This document shows, piece by piece, positions 33,747 through 43,064 of a stretch of DNA of 64,000 bases. Source of the stretch: Eubacteriaceae bacterium CHKCI004 (GTDB lineage Bacteria > Bacillota > Clostridia > Lachnospirales > Lachnospiraceae); NCBI GenBank assembly GCA_900016875.1, contig FCNR01000028.1, positions 1 through 64,000 on the forward strand. The letters run 5' to 3'. Position numbers and translations under genes: made by a program. Each line of letters starts with the position of its first letter. The stretch's first letter is position 1. The notes beneath the pieces are model-generated. The model searched no databases, had not been told where the DNA came from, and saw only the letters and a list, made by a program, of their open reading frames with translations.

Positions 33747-36638
33747 ATGGGCCGACAGGCCAACGAAACGAAGCCTATCAAACATATTTGTGCGGGTCTG
33801 TTGGCCCATGTGGATGCAGGGAAGACCACGCTTTCGGAGGGGATTCTATATCTGACCGGAGGCTTGCGGAAGCTGGGACGGGTGGATCACGGCGATGCGT
33901 TTCTTGATAATTTTGCGCTGGAGAGGAGCCGGGGAATCACGATTTTTTCCAAGCAGGCGGTATTCCCGTTGGGAGAGACGGAGGTTACGCTCATTGATAC
34001 GCCGGGACATGTGGACTTTTCGGCGGAGATGGAGCGGACGCTCTGGGTCATGGATTACGCAGTGCTGGTGGTGAGTGGCGCCGACGGGATTCAGGGACAC
34101 ACGGAGACGCTCTGGCGGCTGCTGAAAGCGTATCGGATTCCCACATTCATTTTTGTAAACAAGATGGATCAGGACGGAACAGACAGGGAAGCGCTGCTTC
34201 AGGAACTTAAGAAGAATCTGGATGACGGATGCATTGCTTTTGACAGCCTGCGGATGCCGCAGGAAACCGGAACAAAAGGCTTCGCGGCCGGGGGCAAAAA
34301 AAATGCGGCTAGGGTAGAGAACGCCCGTGATGAAGCTCTGATCAGCGCCGGCTCGGAGGATATCCTTGAAGAGATCGCCATGTGTGATGAGGATGTGCTG
34401 GAAACATATATGGAAACCGGTGACATTCGGAAGAGTGATGTGATTCGTCTGATCGGCGAGAGGAAAATCTTTCCCTGCTACTTTGGTTCCGCGCTGAAGC
34501 TCTCCGGAGTGGAGACTTTGCTGGCAGGGCTTGAGCAGTTTACGAGAATGCCGGAATATCCGGATGAGTTTGCGGCGAAGGTTTTTAAGATATCGAGGGA
34601 TGAGCAGGGCAGCCGTTTGACCCATATAAAGATCACCGGGGGCAGTCTGAAGGTGAAGACCTCTTTCGGGGAGAAGGAAAAGGTGGATCAGATCCGGGTG
34701 TATTCCGGTGCCAAATACGGGATGCAGGATGTGGCGGAGGCCGGAACGGTCTGTGCGCTGACCGGTCTTTCGGAGACAGCGGCGGGCCAGGGGCTGGGCG
34801 AAGAAAAAGATCTGGAAGCTCCTTTGCTGGAGCCGGTTCTGAGCCGCAGCGTTATTCTCCCGGAAGGAACGGATGTACCAAAGGCGCTTCGCCAGCTGAA
34901 ACAGCTGGAGGAGGAGGACCCGCTCCTGCATATCGTGTGGAACAGTCGTCTGGAAGAGATTCAGATGCAGCTCATGGGAGAGGTGCAGACGGAAGTTCTG
35001 AAGAGTATGATCGCAGAGCGTTATCAGATGGACGTGGAGTTTGGCGCGGGCCGCATCATGTATAAAGAAACCATTGCGGATACGGTAACTGGCGTGGGGC
35101 ATTATGAGCCTCTGCGTCATTATGCGGAAGTACATCTGCGCATGGAGCCGGGAGAGCGGGGCAGCGGTCTGGTTTTTGGCACAGACTGCAGCGAAGACAA
35201 TCTGGACGGCAACTGGCAGCGGCTCATTCTGACACATCTGATGGAAAAGGAACATCCCGGCGTGCTGGCGGGCATGCCTATCACAGATATGAAGATCACG
35301 CTGACGGCGGGGAAGGCGCATTTGAAGCATACCGAAGGCGGGGACTTCCGGCAGGCCACTTATCGGGCGGTGCGTCAGGGACTGATGCAGGCGGAATCTG
35401 TTCTGCTGGAGCCTTGGTATGTGTTCCATCTTGAACTGCCGGCGGAGCAGGTGGGCCGGGCCATGGCGGATGTACAAAAACGATACGGAACCTTTGAGGC
35501 TCCCCTGATGGAAGGAGAGCGGGCGGTCCTTTCAGGACGGGCGCCGGTATCGGAAATGCTTGACTATCCGGCGGAAGTACAGTCCTATACCGGAGGCCGG
35601 GGCAGGCTTGCCCTGCGGCTGGAAGGATATTATCCCTGCCATAACCAGGAAGAGGTGCTGGCGGACATCGGCTATGACAGTGAGGAAGATGTGGACAACC
35701 CGTCCGGTTCTATCTTCTGTTCCCATGGAGCGGGATTTTTTGTCCCGTGGGACCAGGTGCCGGATTACATGCATATCAAGGAAAAAATACCGGATATCAC
35801 TGATTCGGCGGATGGTGATGAAGCGAATGCGTTTGTCCGGGGAAAAAACGAAATTATGGAAGAAAAGAAAGATGCGAGAGACAGCGGAGTCACCTACGCT
35901 TCTTCTTATATAGAAGACAAAGAACTGGAAGCCATCTTTCTCCGGGAGTTTGGAAGTAAAAAACAGCAGGAGGACCGCTACCGGGGATACCGGAAAACAT
36001 CTGGCCGGGCAGCGGATACATCCGGAAGCCGAAGCTCATCGGGAAGCGGAACTTCCAAATACTCAGGCGCCGCCGGAACGCTGTCCGGCAGGAACGAGGA
36101 AAAGCAATACCTTCTGGTGGACGGCTACAATATCATATTCGCCTGGGATTTTCTGAAAGAGCTGGCGGAGGTGAATCTGGAGGCTGCCCGGGGCAAGCTG
36201 ATGGATATCCTCTGTAATTACCAGGGATTTTCCGGCGTTACCCTCATTGTCGTTTTCGACGCCTACAAGGTGAAGGGGAATCCGGGAGAAATCTTCAAAT
36301 ATCATAATATCCATGTGGTGTACACGAAGGAGGCGGAAACCGCCGATCAGTATATTGAAAAGACGACCCATGAGCTGGGGCATAAGCATCAGGTGACAGT
36401 GGCGACTTCTGACTCGCTGGAGCAGGTAATCGTCATGGGACAGGGAGCGAGGAGATTATCAGCTTCTGATTTCCGGGAAGAGGTGGAGCAGGCGGAGCAG
36501 GAGATCCGGCGAATCAACAGGGAACGCCGGCAAAATGGTAAAAATTATCTTCTGGAAAATGCGGATGACGAGACGGCTGAACTTCTGGAAAATGTGCGGC
36601 TGGGAAAGGCGGATTGGAAAGACGCAGCAAAAAAATAA
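33747..36638 (+). CDS. EF-G/TetM-like translational GTPase fused to a YacP/Rae1-like NYN ribonuclease domain
   Basis: 963 residues. The GTPase domain has G1 AHVDAGKTT (20-28), G3 DTPGHVDF and G4 NKMD, and domains II-V follow as in ribosomal protection proteins of about 640 residues. A Ser/Gly-rich linker (about 750-781) leads to an NYN/YacP domain from about 786 (LLVDGYNIIFAWDF, VVFDAYKVKG, TADQYIEKTTHELG, VATSDSLEQ) with its acidic residues present. YacP of Bacillus, called Rae1, cleaves mRNA in the ribosomal A site. The fusion suggests a factor that binds the A site and cuts mRNA or rRNA. Similar to tetracycline protection proteins, but I would not call resistance. It lies at the right edge of the integrative element and is probably chromosomal. 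Confidence 0.8.
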   Translation: MGRQANETKPIKHICAGLLAHVDAGKTTLSEGILYLTGGLRKLGRVDHGDAFLDNFALERSRGITIFSKQAVFPLGETEVTLIDTPGHVDFSAEMERTLWVMDYAVLVVSGADGIQGHTETLWRLLKAYRIPTFIFVNKMDQDGTDREALLQELKKNLDDGCIAFDSLRMPQETGTKGFAAGGKKNAARVENARDEALISAGSEDILEEIAMCDEDVLETYMETGDIRKSDVIRLIGERKIFPCYFGSALKLSGVETLLAGLEQFTRMPEYPDEFAAKVFKISRDEQGSRLTHIKITGGSLKVKTSFGEKEKVDQIRVYSGAKYGMQDVAEAGTVCALTGLSETAAGQGLGEEKDLEAPLLEPVLSRSVILPEGTDVPKALRQLKQLEEEDPLLHIVWNSRLEEIQMQLMGEVQTEVLKSMIAERYQMDVEFGAGRIMYKETIADTVTGVGHYEPLRHYAEVHLRMEPGERGSGLVFGTDCSEDNLDGNWQRLILTHLMEKEHPGVLAGMPITDMKITLTAGKAHLKHTEGGDFRQATYRAVRQGLMQAESVLLEPWYVFHLELPAEQVGRAMADVQKRYGTFEAPLMEGERAVLSGRAPVSEMLDYPAEVQSYTGGRGRLALRLEGYYPCHNQEEVLADIGYDSEEDVDNPSGSIFCSHGAGFFVPWDQVPDYMHIKEKIPDITDSADGDEANAFVRGKNEIMEEKKDARDSGVTYASSYIEDKELEAIFLREFGSKKQQEDRYRGYRKTSGRAADTSGSRSSSGSGTSKYSGAAGTLSGRNEEKQYLLVDGYNIIFAWDFLKELAEVNLEAARGKLMDILCNYQGFSGVTLIVVFDAYKVKGNPGEIFKYHNIHVVYTKEAETADQYIEKTTHELGHKHQVTVATSDSLEQVIVMGQGARRLSASDFREEVEQAEQEIRRINRERRQNGKNYLLENADDETAELLENVRLGKADWKDAAKK

Positions 36639-36695
36639 CCTGAAATTGTGATGCAGAGGATGCCGGAAACGGATTATGCAGCAATGCTTCGAATC

Positions 36696-36724
36696 TTGAC
36701 TTTTTCACTAGGGTATGATATACA
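36696..36724 (+). promoter_or_regulatory. Sigma-A type promoter for the suf genes
   Basis: TTGACT, 17 bases, TATACA. It lies about 100 bases upstream of the SufC start, after the GTPase gene. Confidence 0.55.
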
Positions 36725-36821
36725 TAGAATTTGGATACGATGGATATTTTTATAAAATATTTCCCGGGCCCGGCATCTTTTCATGAGGGGATAAGCAGGG
36801 TCCGGATACGAGGAGATAACT

Positions 36822-37532
36822 ATGCTTGAACTAAAGAATATCAGCTATATTGTTGAGGATGATAAAGAGATTCTGGAAGATGTGAATCTTTCCATTGACG
36901 ACAAATTTGTAGCAATCACCGGGCCCAACGGCAGCGGTAAATCAACCCTCGCAAAGCTTATTGCGGGGATTATTCATCCTACCGCCGGAAGAATCCTTCT
37001 GGACGGAGAGGATATCACAGATTTAAATATTACAGAGAGAGCCAAAAAAGGTATCAGCTACGCTTTTCAGCAGCCGGTACATTTTAAGGGACTGAAGGTT
37101 AAGGATCTGATTTCTGTGGCGTCCGGCAGAACCATGTCTGTGAAGGAGATTTGCGATGTGCTTTCAGAAGTGGGGCTGTGCGCCAGAGATTATGTAAACA
37201 GAGAATTAAACGGAAGCCTCTCCGGAGGAGAGCTCAAGCGGATCGAGATTGCCATGATCCGTGCCAGGGCCACGAAGCTTTCTGTTTTTGATGAGCCGGA
37301 GGCCGGCATTGATCTGTGGAGCTTTAACAGCCTGATTCATGTGTTTGAGGAGCTTCACGAGAAGACAGAGGGAACCATCCTGATCATTTCTCATCAGGAG
37401 AGGATTCTTGAGATCGCAGATAAGATTATTGTGATAAACGGCGGCCATGTGGAGAAGGTAGGACGCGGAGAAGACGTGATTCCGGGACTGCTGTACACTT
37501 CGTCAGCCTGCCAGAAACTGAGCCAGAAGTAA
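36822..37532 (+). CDS. sufC: SufC-like ATPase of a minimal SUF (SMS) system
   Basis: 236 residues. Walker A GPNGSGKST (34-42), Q-loop AFQQP, signature LSGGELKR, Walker B VFDEPEAGID and a H-loop ISHQ, the pattern of SufC rather than of transport ATPases. It drives iron-sulfur cluster assembly on a SufB-type scaffold, which is the next gene (14 bases). No SufS, SufU or SufD is adjacent. Confidence 0.85.
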   Translation: MLELKNISYIVEDDKEILEDVNLSIDDKFVAITGPNGSGKSTLAKLIAGIIHPTAGRILLDGEDITDLNITERAKKGISYAFQQPVHFKGLKVKDLISVASGRTMSVKEICDVLSEVGLCARDYVNRELNGSLSGGELKRIEIAMIRARATKLSVFDEPEAGIDLWSFNSLIHVFEELHEKTEGTILIISHQERILEIADKIIVINGGHVEKVGRGEDVIPGLLYTSSACQKLSQK

Positions 37533-37546
37533 GGAGCGGGACAGAT

Positions 37547-38473
37547 ATGAGTGAGATGGATTTAATACAGAAAGAGCTGCTGGAGCAGGTGGCAGACCTT
37601 CACGGCGTGCCTGCCGGAGCTTATAATATCCGTGCAAACGGAGCGTCAGCAGCAAGAAATACAACAGCTAATATTGATATTATTACCAAAGAAGACAAGC
37701 AGGGCATCGATATTATCATCAAGCCGGGCACAAAGAACGAAAGCGTGCATATCCCGGTGGTTTTAAGTCAGAGCGGTCTCACAGAGGTTGTGTACAACGA
37801 TTTTTATATCGGAGATGACAGTGATGTGACGATCGTGGCCGGCTGCGGTATCCACAACGGCGGCGGAAGCCTTACCAAACATGACGGCGTTCACACTTTC
37901 TATGTGGGTAAAAATGCAAAGATACGTTACGTGGAGAAACACTATGGCAGCGGCGAGGGAACCGGGGAGAAGGTGATGAACCCGGAGACAGTCATTCATA
38001 TGGATGAGAATTCATATTTTTACATGGATACTGTTCAGATCAAAGGCGTGGACAGCACAGACCGTGTGACAACGGCGGACCTGAAAGCGGGAGCGAAGCT
38101 TGAGGTATCGGAAAAACTGATGACTCACGGTGTGCAGACTGCAAAAACAGCTTTTGATGTTCAGCTGAACGGCAAGGGCAGCAGCGCCAACGTAATTTCA
38201 CGTTCTGTTGCGCGGGATCGTTCTTTTCAGGATTTTCAGGCTAAAATCAGCGGCAATGCCGCCTGCGCCGGACACAGCGAGTGTGACGCGATCATCATGG
38301 ATGACGCCCGCGTGAGCGCAACGCCGGAACTGGAAGCCAACAACATTGATGCAGAATTAATTCATGAAGCGGCCATCGGAAAAATTGCCGGTGAGCAGCT
38401 GATCAAGCTGATGACTCTGGGACTGACAGAAGCAGAAGCGGAAGAGATGATTATTTCCGGTTTCCTCAAATAA
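37547..38473 (+). CDS. sufB: SufB/SufD-like scaffold protein of a minimal SUF system
   Basis: 308 residues, shorter than SufB (about 470), as in the two-gene SufCB (SMS) systems of anaerobes. A beta-helix core (ENSYFYMDTVQIKGVDSTDR region) is followed by the conserved AACAGHSECDAI segment with its cysteines, and a C-terminal helical domain (EAAIGKIAGEQLIKLMTLGL). It forms the scaffold that receives the cluster. RBS AAGGAGCGGG. Confidence 0.85.
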   Translation: MSEMDLIQKELLEQVADLHGVPAGAYNIRANGASAARNTTANIDIITKEDKQGIDIIIKPGTKNESVHIPVVLSQSGLTEVVYNDFYIGDDSDVTIVAGCGIHNGGGSLTKHDGVHTFYVGKNAKIRYVEKHYGSGEGTGEKVMNPETVIHMDENSYFYMDTVQIKGVDSTDRVTTADLKAGAKLEVSEKLMTHGVQTAKTAFDVQLNGKGSSANVISRSVARDRSFQDFQAKISGNAACAGHSECDAIIMDDARVSATPELEANNIDAELIHEAAIGKIAGEQLIKLMTLGLTEAEAEEMIISGFLK

Positions 38474-38508
38474 TTTGAAATAAGGCAGAAGGATGGAAGG
38501 AGATACCA

Positions 38509-38781
38509 ATGAGACAATGTATGGATGCAAAGAATCTTCACCAGCGCCTTAGCCGCATCAGGGGACAGATCAATGCCATTGATAAAATGGTGGATGAAGA
38601 TGTTCCCTGTGAAGATATTCTGATTCAGGTAAACGCTGCGAAGTCCGCTCTTCATAAAGTGGGACAGATTATTCTGGAAGGACATCTGAATCACTGTGTG
38701 AGGGATGGAATCGAACATGGGGATGCGGATAAGACGATTGCAGATTTTGCCAGAGCGGTAGAATATTTTTCAAGGTTATAG
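38509..38781 (+). CDS. CsoR-family metal-sensing repressor
   Basis: 90 residues, all helical. The CsoR ligand set Cys34, His59 and Cys63 is present (VPCEDI, then HLNHC), as in copper-sensing members. The family represses metal efflux genes, but none is nearby. It lies 35 bases after SufB and before a small gene, so it may be part of the suf transcript, which would link metal stress and cluster assembly. Confidence 0.8.
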   Translation: MRQCMDAKNLHQRLSRIRGQINAIDKMVDEDVPCEDILIQVNAAKSALHKVGQIILEGHLNHCVRDGIEHGDADKTIADFARAVEYFSRL

Positions 38782-38799
38782 CCGGCGGGAGGGAAAGGT

Positions 38800-39006
38800 A
38801 TGGGTTCTTTTGAACAGGAAATCAAACGATATGAGTCGAAGATGCGTTCCTGCGCGACCATGACAGAGCTTCTGGTAGCGATGTCTTCCTGGCAGAGTTT
38901 CGCAGACAGTCATGGTTTATCTGATGAGGACAGGAAGACAGTGGATAAAGCTTACATGGAAGCGGAAGCAAAGCTGATTACACAGGTGAAGCCTACTCTG
39001 TGGTAG
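38800..39006 (+). CDS. Small helical protein of unknown function
   Basis: 68 residues, two to three amphipathic helices, no recognised domain. RBS GGAGGGAAAGG upstream; follows the CsoR gene by 18 bases and is closed by a strong terminator. Confidence 0.55.
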   Translation: MGSFEQEIKRYESKMRSCATMTELLVAMSSWQSFADSHGLSDEDRKTVDKAYMEAEAKLITQVKPTLW

Positions 39007-39043
39007 TACCAGGGCTGTTGATGTGTCAGCATAAGAATACGAT

Positions 39044-39086
39044 AAAAACTGCCATACAAAACCAGTGATTTTGTATGGCAGTTTTT
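39044..39086. terminator. Bidirectional terminator
   Basis: Perfect 18-bp stem AAAAACTGCCATACAAAA / TTTTGTATGGCAGTTTTT with a 7-base loop, between convergent genes. Confidence 0.9.
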
Positions 39087-39126
39087 AGGTGATAAGAGTT
39101 TATTCTGCTACTTCTCCGGAGATAAT

Positions 39127-40011
39127 TCATGGAGCAGGCTTTGCCTCAAAGACATTTTTGCGGTTCAGCTTGGACATGGATATCTGAATTACTTCGCTGC
39201 GTGAAATATGATATTTTTCAAAAATGCGCAGGATAGAGGAGAGAATATCAAGTTCCAGCGTATAGACCACGAACTTCATCTGCGGGTTGATTTTCAGAAG
39301 ATTCTGAACCTCCTCCTCAAAGCGTTCGGTGGCGACGATAAAAGACAGAGAAGGAACCGGAAGATTGCGCATGGAACGGCGGCTGGTGTCCTGCACGATG
39401 GTAACGTTGGTCAGACCGAATTTGTTAATGTTTTCTTCCATGGAATAGCGGTCATGTTTGTTGTATTCCACGGCGATGATCTGTCCGTCGCTGGCGATCA
39501 TGGCGGATTCCACAGCGATGCTTTCACCGCTGATGATACAGATGGTGTCCTGATCGTCCAGATGAAGCTTATTGACGATTATGGAACGGATCTCACTGGC
39601 CACGTAACGGACAGAGCCCTGAGAAAAATTATCGTTCTGCATGCCGATTCGGTAGGAACTTCTGGAGTTTGGATTGAAAATCAGCATAACGGACGGGCTG
39701 GTGATCTCCGTATCGATCATTTCTGAAAGCTTGCATATATTTACGCTGCCTTCCGGATTCAGCCCGGTTTTGAACCAGATGTCGCAGTCGCCGAGACCGT
39801 AATCCCAAAGATTAAAGAAAAAGTTCGGATCTCCGGCATCGGCAAAAACGAGAACTCTTTTGTGTGTCTCAATAGTAGGGATCAGGTTCTTCTGTTTTTT
39901 ACTGATATCAATTAATTTGATTTTTTCAATATCAAGACCGGCTTTTTTGGAAAAATATTCAAGCCAGGCGAGAATCTGTGTGTTGGTGAAGGAAGATTTG
40001 TTGTTAAGCAT
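39127..40011 (-). CDS. CbiE/CbiT-like protein with degenerate SAM site
   Basis: 294 residues from the ATG at 40011 (AAAGGAGG upstream). The N-terminal part contains HKRVLVFADAGDPNFF, like the GDP motif of tetrapyrrole methylases (CbiE). The C-terminal part has the CbiT layout (SEIRSIIVNKLHL, SGESIAVESAMI, GQIIAVEYN, FGLTNVTIV), but the glycine-rich GxGxG motif reads ISGESIA, so SAM binding is doubtful. No cobalamin genes are nearby. It may be a regulator or an enzyme that lost its first role. Confidence in the exact family is moderate. Confidence 0.5.
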   Translation of the reverse strand: MLNNKSSFTNTQILAWLEYFSKKAGLDIEKIKLIDISKKQKNLIPTIETHKRVLVFADAGDPNFFFNLWDYGLGDCDIWFKTGLNPEGSVNICKLSEMIDTEITSPSVMLIFNPNSRSSYRIGMQNDNFSQGSVRYVASEIRSIIVNKLHLDDQDTICIISGESIAVESAMIASDGQIIAVEYNKHDRYSMEENINKFGLTNVTIVQDTSRRSMRNLPVPSLSFIVATERFEEEVQNLLKINPQMKFVVYTLELDILSSILRIFEKYHISRSEVIQISMSKLNRKNVFEAKPAP

Positions 40012-40149
40012 GGGAAGACCTCCTTTTGATATAATTATATTTATTTTAGTACAATATATGAGAAAAGGCAAGAAATGAATAGATTTCCTTGTAAAATTGC
40101 CACAAAAGTTGTAGAATTAAAAAGATAAAATAAGAAGGGAAGATGAAGG

Positions 40150-40590
40150 GTGAAGATATCGACAAAGGGACGGTATGCATTGCGGCTGATGCTGGACATT
40201 GCATTGCATGAAAAAGAGGGCAGACCGGTTCGCATTAAGGATATTGCCAGCCGGCAGGATTTGTCCTGCAAATATCTGGAGCAGATTATTTCCGCGCTGC
40301 ATAAAGCGGGCTACGTCCGCAGTATTCGCGGCCCGCAGGGCGGATACCTTCTGACGAGGACGCCGTCTCAATATACGGCGGGGATGATTCTCCGGCTGAC
40401 CGAGGGCAGTTTAGCTCCGGTATCCTGTCTGGAAGGAGAGGAAAACACCTGCAGCAGGCTTAATGAGTGCGCCACGGTGATTCTGTGGCAGAAGCTTAAC
40501 GACGCCATCAGCGGTGTGGTGGATACGGTAACTCTTCAGGATCTGATGGAATGGCATTGTGACAGGTGTGGAAACCATTATGTCATATAA
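40150..40590 (+). CDS. Rrf2-family transcriptional regulator (IscR/CymR-like)
   Basis: 146 residues from a GTG. The winged helix (MKISTKGRYALRLMLDIALH, then IASRQDLSCKYLEQIISALH, KAGYVRSIRGPQGGYLL) is typical. Three cysteines near residue 95-107 (SCLEGEENTCSRLNEC) could hold an iron-sulfur cluster as in IscR. Close to the suf genes, so it may sense cluster status. Confidence 0.85.
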   Translation: MKISTKGRYALRLMLDIALHEKEGRPVRIKDIASRQDLSCKYLEQIISALHKAGYVRSIRGPQGGYLLTRTPSQYTAGMILRLTEGSLAPVSCLEGEENTCSRLNECATVILWQKLNDAISGVVDTVTLQDLMEWHCDRCGNHYVI

Positions 40591-40625
40591 AGTGTGTCAA
40601 AGATGAAAAGAAAGAGTTTAAAATA

Positions 40626-41576
40626 ATGATCGGACAGTATTCTTTATACCAATGGCTGATATTTTTTTATATTTACAGTTTTTTTGGATGGATATTTGAA
40701 TCATCTTATGTGTCTTTGCGAAAAAAGAAATGGGTGAACAGGGGATTTCTGATGGGCCCGTTTCTTCCAATATACGGAGGCGGCGCGGTAATGATGCTCT
40801 TTGTATCGGAGCCTTTCCGCTCCAATTTAATACTCACTTATTTCGCAGGAGCGGTGGGAGCCACTCTGCTTGAGTTGGTTACCGGTATCGTTATGGAAAG
40901 TATTTTCAAGATAAAATACTGGGATTATTCCTCAAAAAAATACAACTATAAAGGGTATATCTGCCTGTCGTCCACCATTGTGTGGGGATTTTTTACTGTG
41001 TTGATGAATGAAGGGATTCACCCGTGGATCACTGCTTTTCTGAAGACGGTGCCGGTTCTGCCTCTTCATATTGTTTTTGGTATTGTTTCCGTGCTTTTTA
41101 TCGTTGACCTGGCGGTGTCTGTGAAGGAAGCGCTGGATCTTCGGGACATGCTGGAGAAAATGGAGAGTCTGCGCGAGGAAATGCTGCGGCTGCGGCGGAG
41201 AGCGGATGTTGTTATTGCCTGTCTGGATGACAGCTGGCGGGAATTTGTGGAAAAGAATCCTGCTGCAGACCGGTTTGGAGAGATTTACAAAGGTCTTGAA
41301 CTTCGTTATAATAAGATCAGGCAGAGTGTCATGGAGAAGGGGATACTCACAGATGACCAGAGAAATGAGCTGGGTGAGCTGAAAGAACGTTTTAACGTGC
41401 TGATCGAACAGCTGGAGAAGCTTCGAAAAGGAAAAACGCACACAAGGCTCAGGAAACGTCTGAGAATACGAATCCTCGGCAATCCGACCATGACTTCCGC
41501 GCGCTACCCGGTCTCTCTGGAGTCTCTTAAAGAGCGATTCCGGGAATCCAGAGAAGAAGAATCCCGGAAAGACTAA
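40626..41576 (+). CDS. PF06541-type membrane protein (putative ABC transporter permease)
   Basis: 316 residues from the ATG at 40626. Five membrane segments in residues 8-180, with FFGWIFESSYVSLRKKKWVNRGF and GAVGATLLELVTGIVME near the start, motifs of the membrane family often named putative ABC transporter permease. A long coiled coil (190-275) and a basic tail follow. No ATPase partner is adjacent. Confidence 0.65.
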   Translation: MIGQYSLYQWLIFFYIYSFFGWIFESSYVSLRKKKWVNRGFLMGPFLPIYGGGAVMMLFVSEPFRSNLILTYFAGAVGATLLELVTGIVMESIFKIKYWDYSSKKYNYKGYICLSSTIVWGFFTVLMNEGIHPWITAFLKTVPVLPLHIVFGIVSVLFIVDLAVSVKEALDLRDMLEKMESLREEMLRLRRRADVVIACLDDSWREFVEKNPAADRFGEIYKGLELRYNKIRQSVMEKGILTDDQRNELGELKERFNVLIEQLEKLRKGKTHTRLRKRLRIRILGNPTMTSARYPVSLESLKERFRESREEESRKD

Positions 41577-41629
41577 GGGCGGCAATACATTTTCACACAT
41601 ATTTTTATGAAAGAAAGGACTATACTATA

Positions 41630-42043
41630 ATGAATTTGAACTTAAAAGGCATTCGGATTACAAGATGTGAGTTCCACAATGAGATGGGACCAAATACAAA
41701 ATTGAATCTTCAGGTAAATGTTAATAATCAGATTAAGCTTCCGAAAGATATGTCGGCGGAATCGGTGGGAACAGTCATCACAAAGGTGATGGTGGGATCT
41801 CCTCTGCATCCTCTGTATCTTTATCTGGAACAGGTCAGCAGTTATGCCGATACCGACGAAGTAAAGGGGGAGACTCCGGATATGGAAAGTATGATGAGCC
41901 TCTACAAAACCATCTGTGTACCGATGGCTATGAAGGAGCTGGAAGAGACCATTAAAAAGATTTGTGCGGTTTATCATATTCCGGAGATTAAGATTCAGAA
42001 AAATGACAATACAGAGAAAGGACGGCATGGTTATTTGAACTGA
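41630..42043 (+). CDS. SecB-like protein, putative
   Basis: 137 residues, beta strands in the first half and two helices at the end (ICVPMAMKELEETIKKICAV). The layout is like SecB-type chaperones of Firmicutes, but similarity is weak. RBS AGAAAGGAC upstream. Stand-alone gene. Confidence 0.4.
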   Translation: MNLNLKGIRITRCEFHNEMGPNTKLNLQVNVNNQIKLPKDMSAESVGTVITKVMVGSPLHPLYLYLEQVSSYADTDEVKGETPDMESMMSLYKTICVPMAMKELEETIKKICAVYHIPEIKIQKNDNTEKGRHGYLN

Positions 42044-42318
42044 TCGGATATTCTTTGGAAACGGCATTTCAGTCTGCGGGCATTCTGCTGCACCGCCGGC
42101 AGGTATTTCATCGGACACGGTCATACTTACAGAAATATTACAATAGCGAGAAGTTATTAAGATAGTATGAAGTTGCCGAAAAAGAATTGACGAACGATGA
42201 AAGATGCGGTACTGTTTATCATAAATGATTGATCAACAAATGACGTGCGTCATGCCTTTTGTGTCAGGCGGCGCACGGATGCACTAGTTAGAATATCAGA
42301 ACCCGAAAGGTGATTTTT

Positions 42319-42996
42319 ATGAGAGACAAATTAAATCAGTATAAACATGTTTTGTTGTTGTTATATTTTCCTTTTTATCTGGCTGCTTTCCGCTATCTTG
42401 AGAATATAAGACCGGATCGTTTACACATTATCAGTTCACCCCTGGACCAGTACATTCCGTTCATACCGGTGTTTATCCTGCCGTATCTGTTCTGGTTTCT
42501 TTACATTGCGGGACCGGGTCTTTATTTTCTGTTCTGTGAGAAAGAAGTATTCTGCCGGCTGATGTATTTTGGAATGATAGGAATGACTGTCTTTCTGGTG
42601 GTGTCCTGGGTATATCCGAACGGTCTTGCCATCCGGCCGGACAGTTTTGCTGATGACAATGTCTTCACGCAGCTGACGAGATTTGTTTACAGTGTGGATA
42701 CCGCGACAAATGTCCTTCCAAGTATCCATGTTTTTAATTCTGTGGGCATTTATCTGGCGGTGAAAGACAGCGAGCGCCTGAGTCAGAAAAAAGGAATACG
42801 GTATGCGTCGCTGATCATGACAACCTTGATCATTTTGTCCACCATGTTTGTGAAACAGCATTCCGTGGTGGATGTCGTTGCCGGACTGACATTGTCCTAC
42901 GTTTCCTATGAACTGGTTTATGGCGGCCGGGCCGTACAGATATGGAACAGCATGAACATGGTGAAATACCGTAAAAAAGAAGAATTGAAGTCCTGA
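42319..42996 (+). CDS. PAP2-family membrane phosphatase
   Basis: 225 residues from the ATG at 42319 (AAAGGTGAT upstream; a GTG at 42310 is also in frame). Six membrane segments. PAP2 motifs: LPSIHVFNSVG (motif 2 with its His) and KQHSVVDVVAG (motif 3 with the catalytic His and Asp). It hydrolyses lipid-linked phosphates such as phosphatidate or undecaprenyl diphosphate at the membrane. Confidence 0.75.
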   Translation: MRDKLNQYKHVLLLLYFPFYLAAFRYLENIRPDRLHIISSPLDQYIPFIPVFILPYLFWFLYIAGPGLYFLFCEKEVFCRLMYFGMIGMTVFLVVSWVYPNGLAIRPDSFADDNVFTQLTRFVYSVDTATNVLPSIHVFNSVGIYLAVKDSERLSQKKGIRYASLIMTTLIILSTMFVKQHSVVDVVAGLTLSYVSYELVYGGRAVQIWNSMNMVKYRKKEELKS

Positions 42997-43064
42997 CAGC
43001 GTGACGGGCAGATGACCGCCATAGCAGAGGAATATATAAACTGCCTGGAAGGGAAGAGGACAGC

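Noticed and set aside
33846-35477. Long open frame (543 codons) on the minus strand
   Set aside because: It lies fully antisense to the conserved GTPase domains and shows no known domain; it is a GC-bias shadow.
33747-36638. Tetracycline resistance gene
   Set aside because: The body resembles TetM-type proteins, but the long C-terminal nuclease extension and chromosomal setting argue against a dedicated resistance gene.
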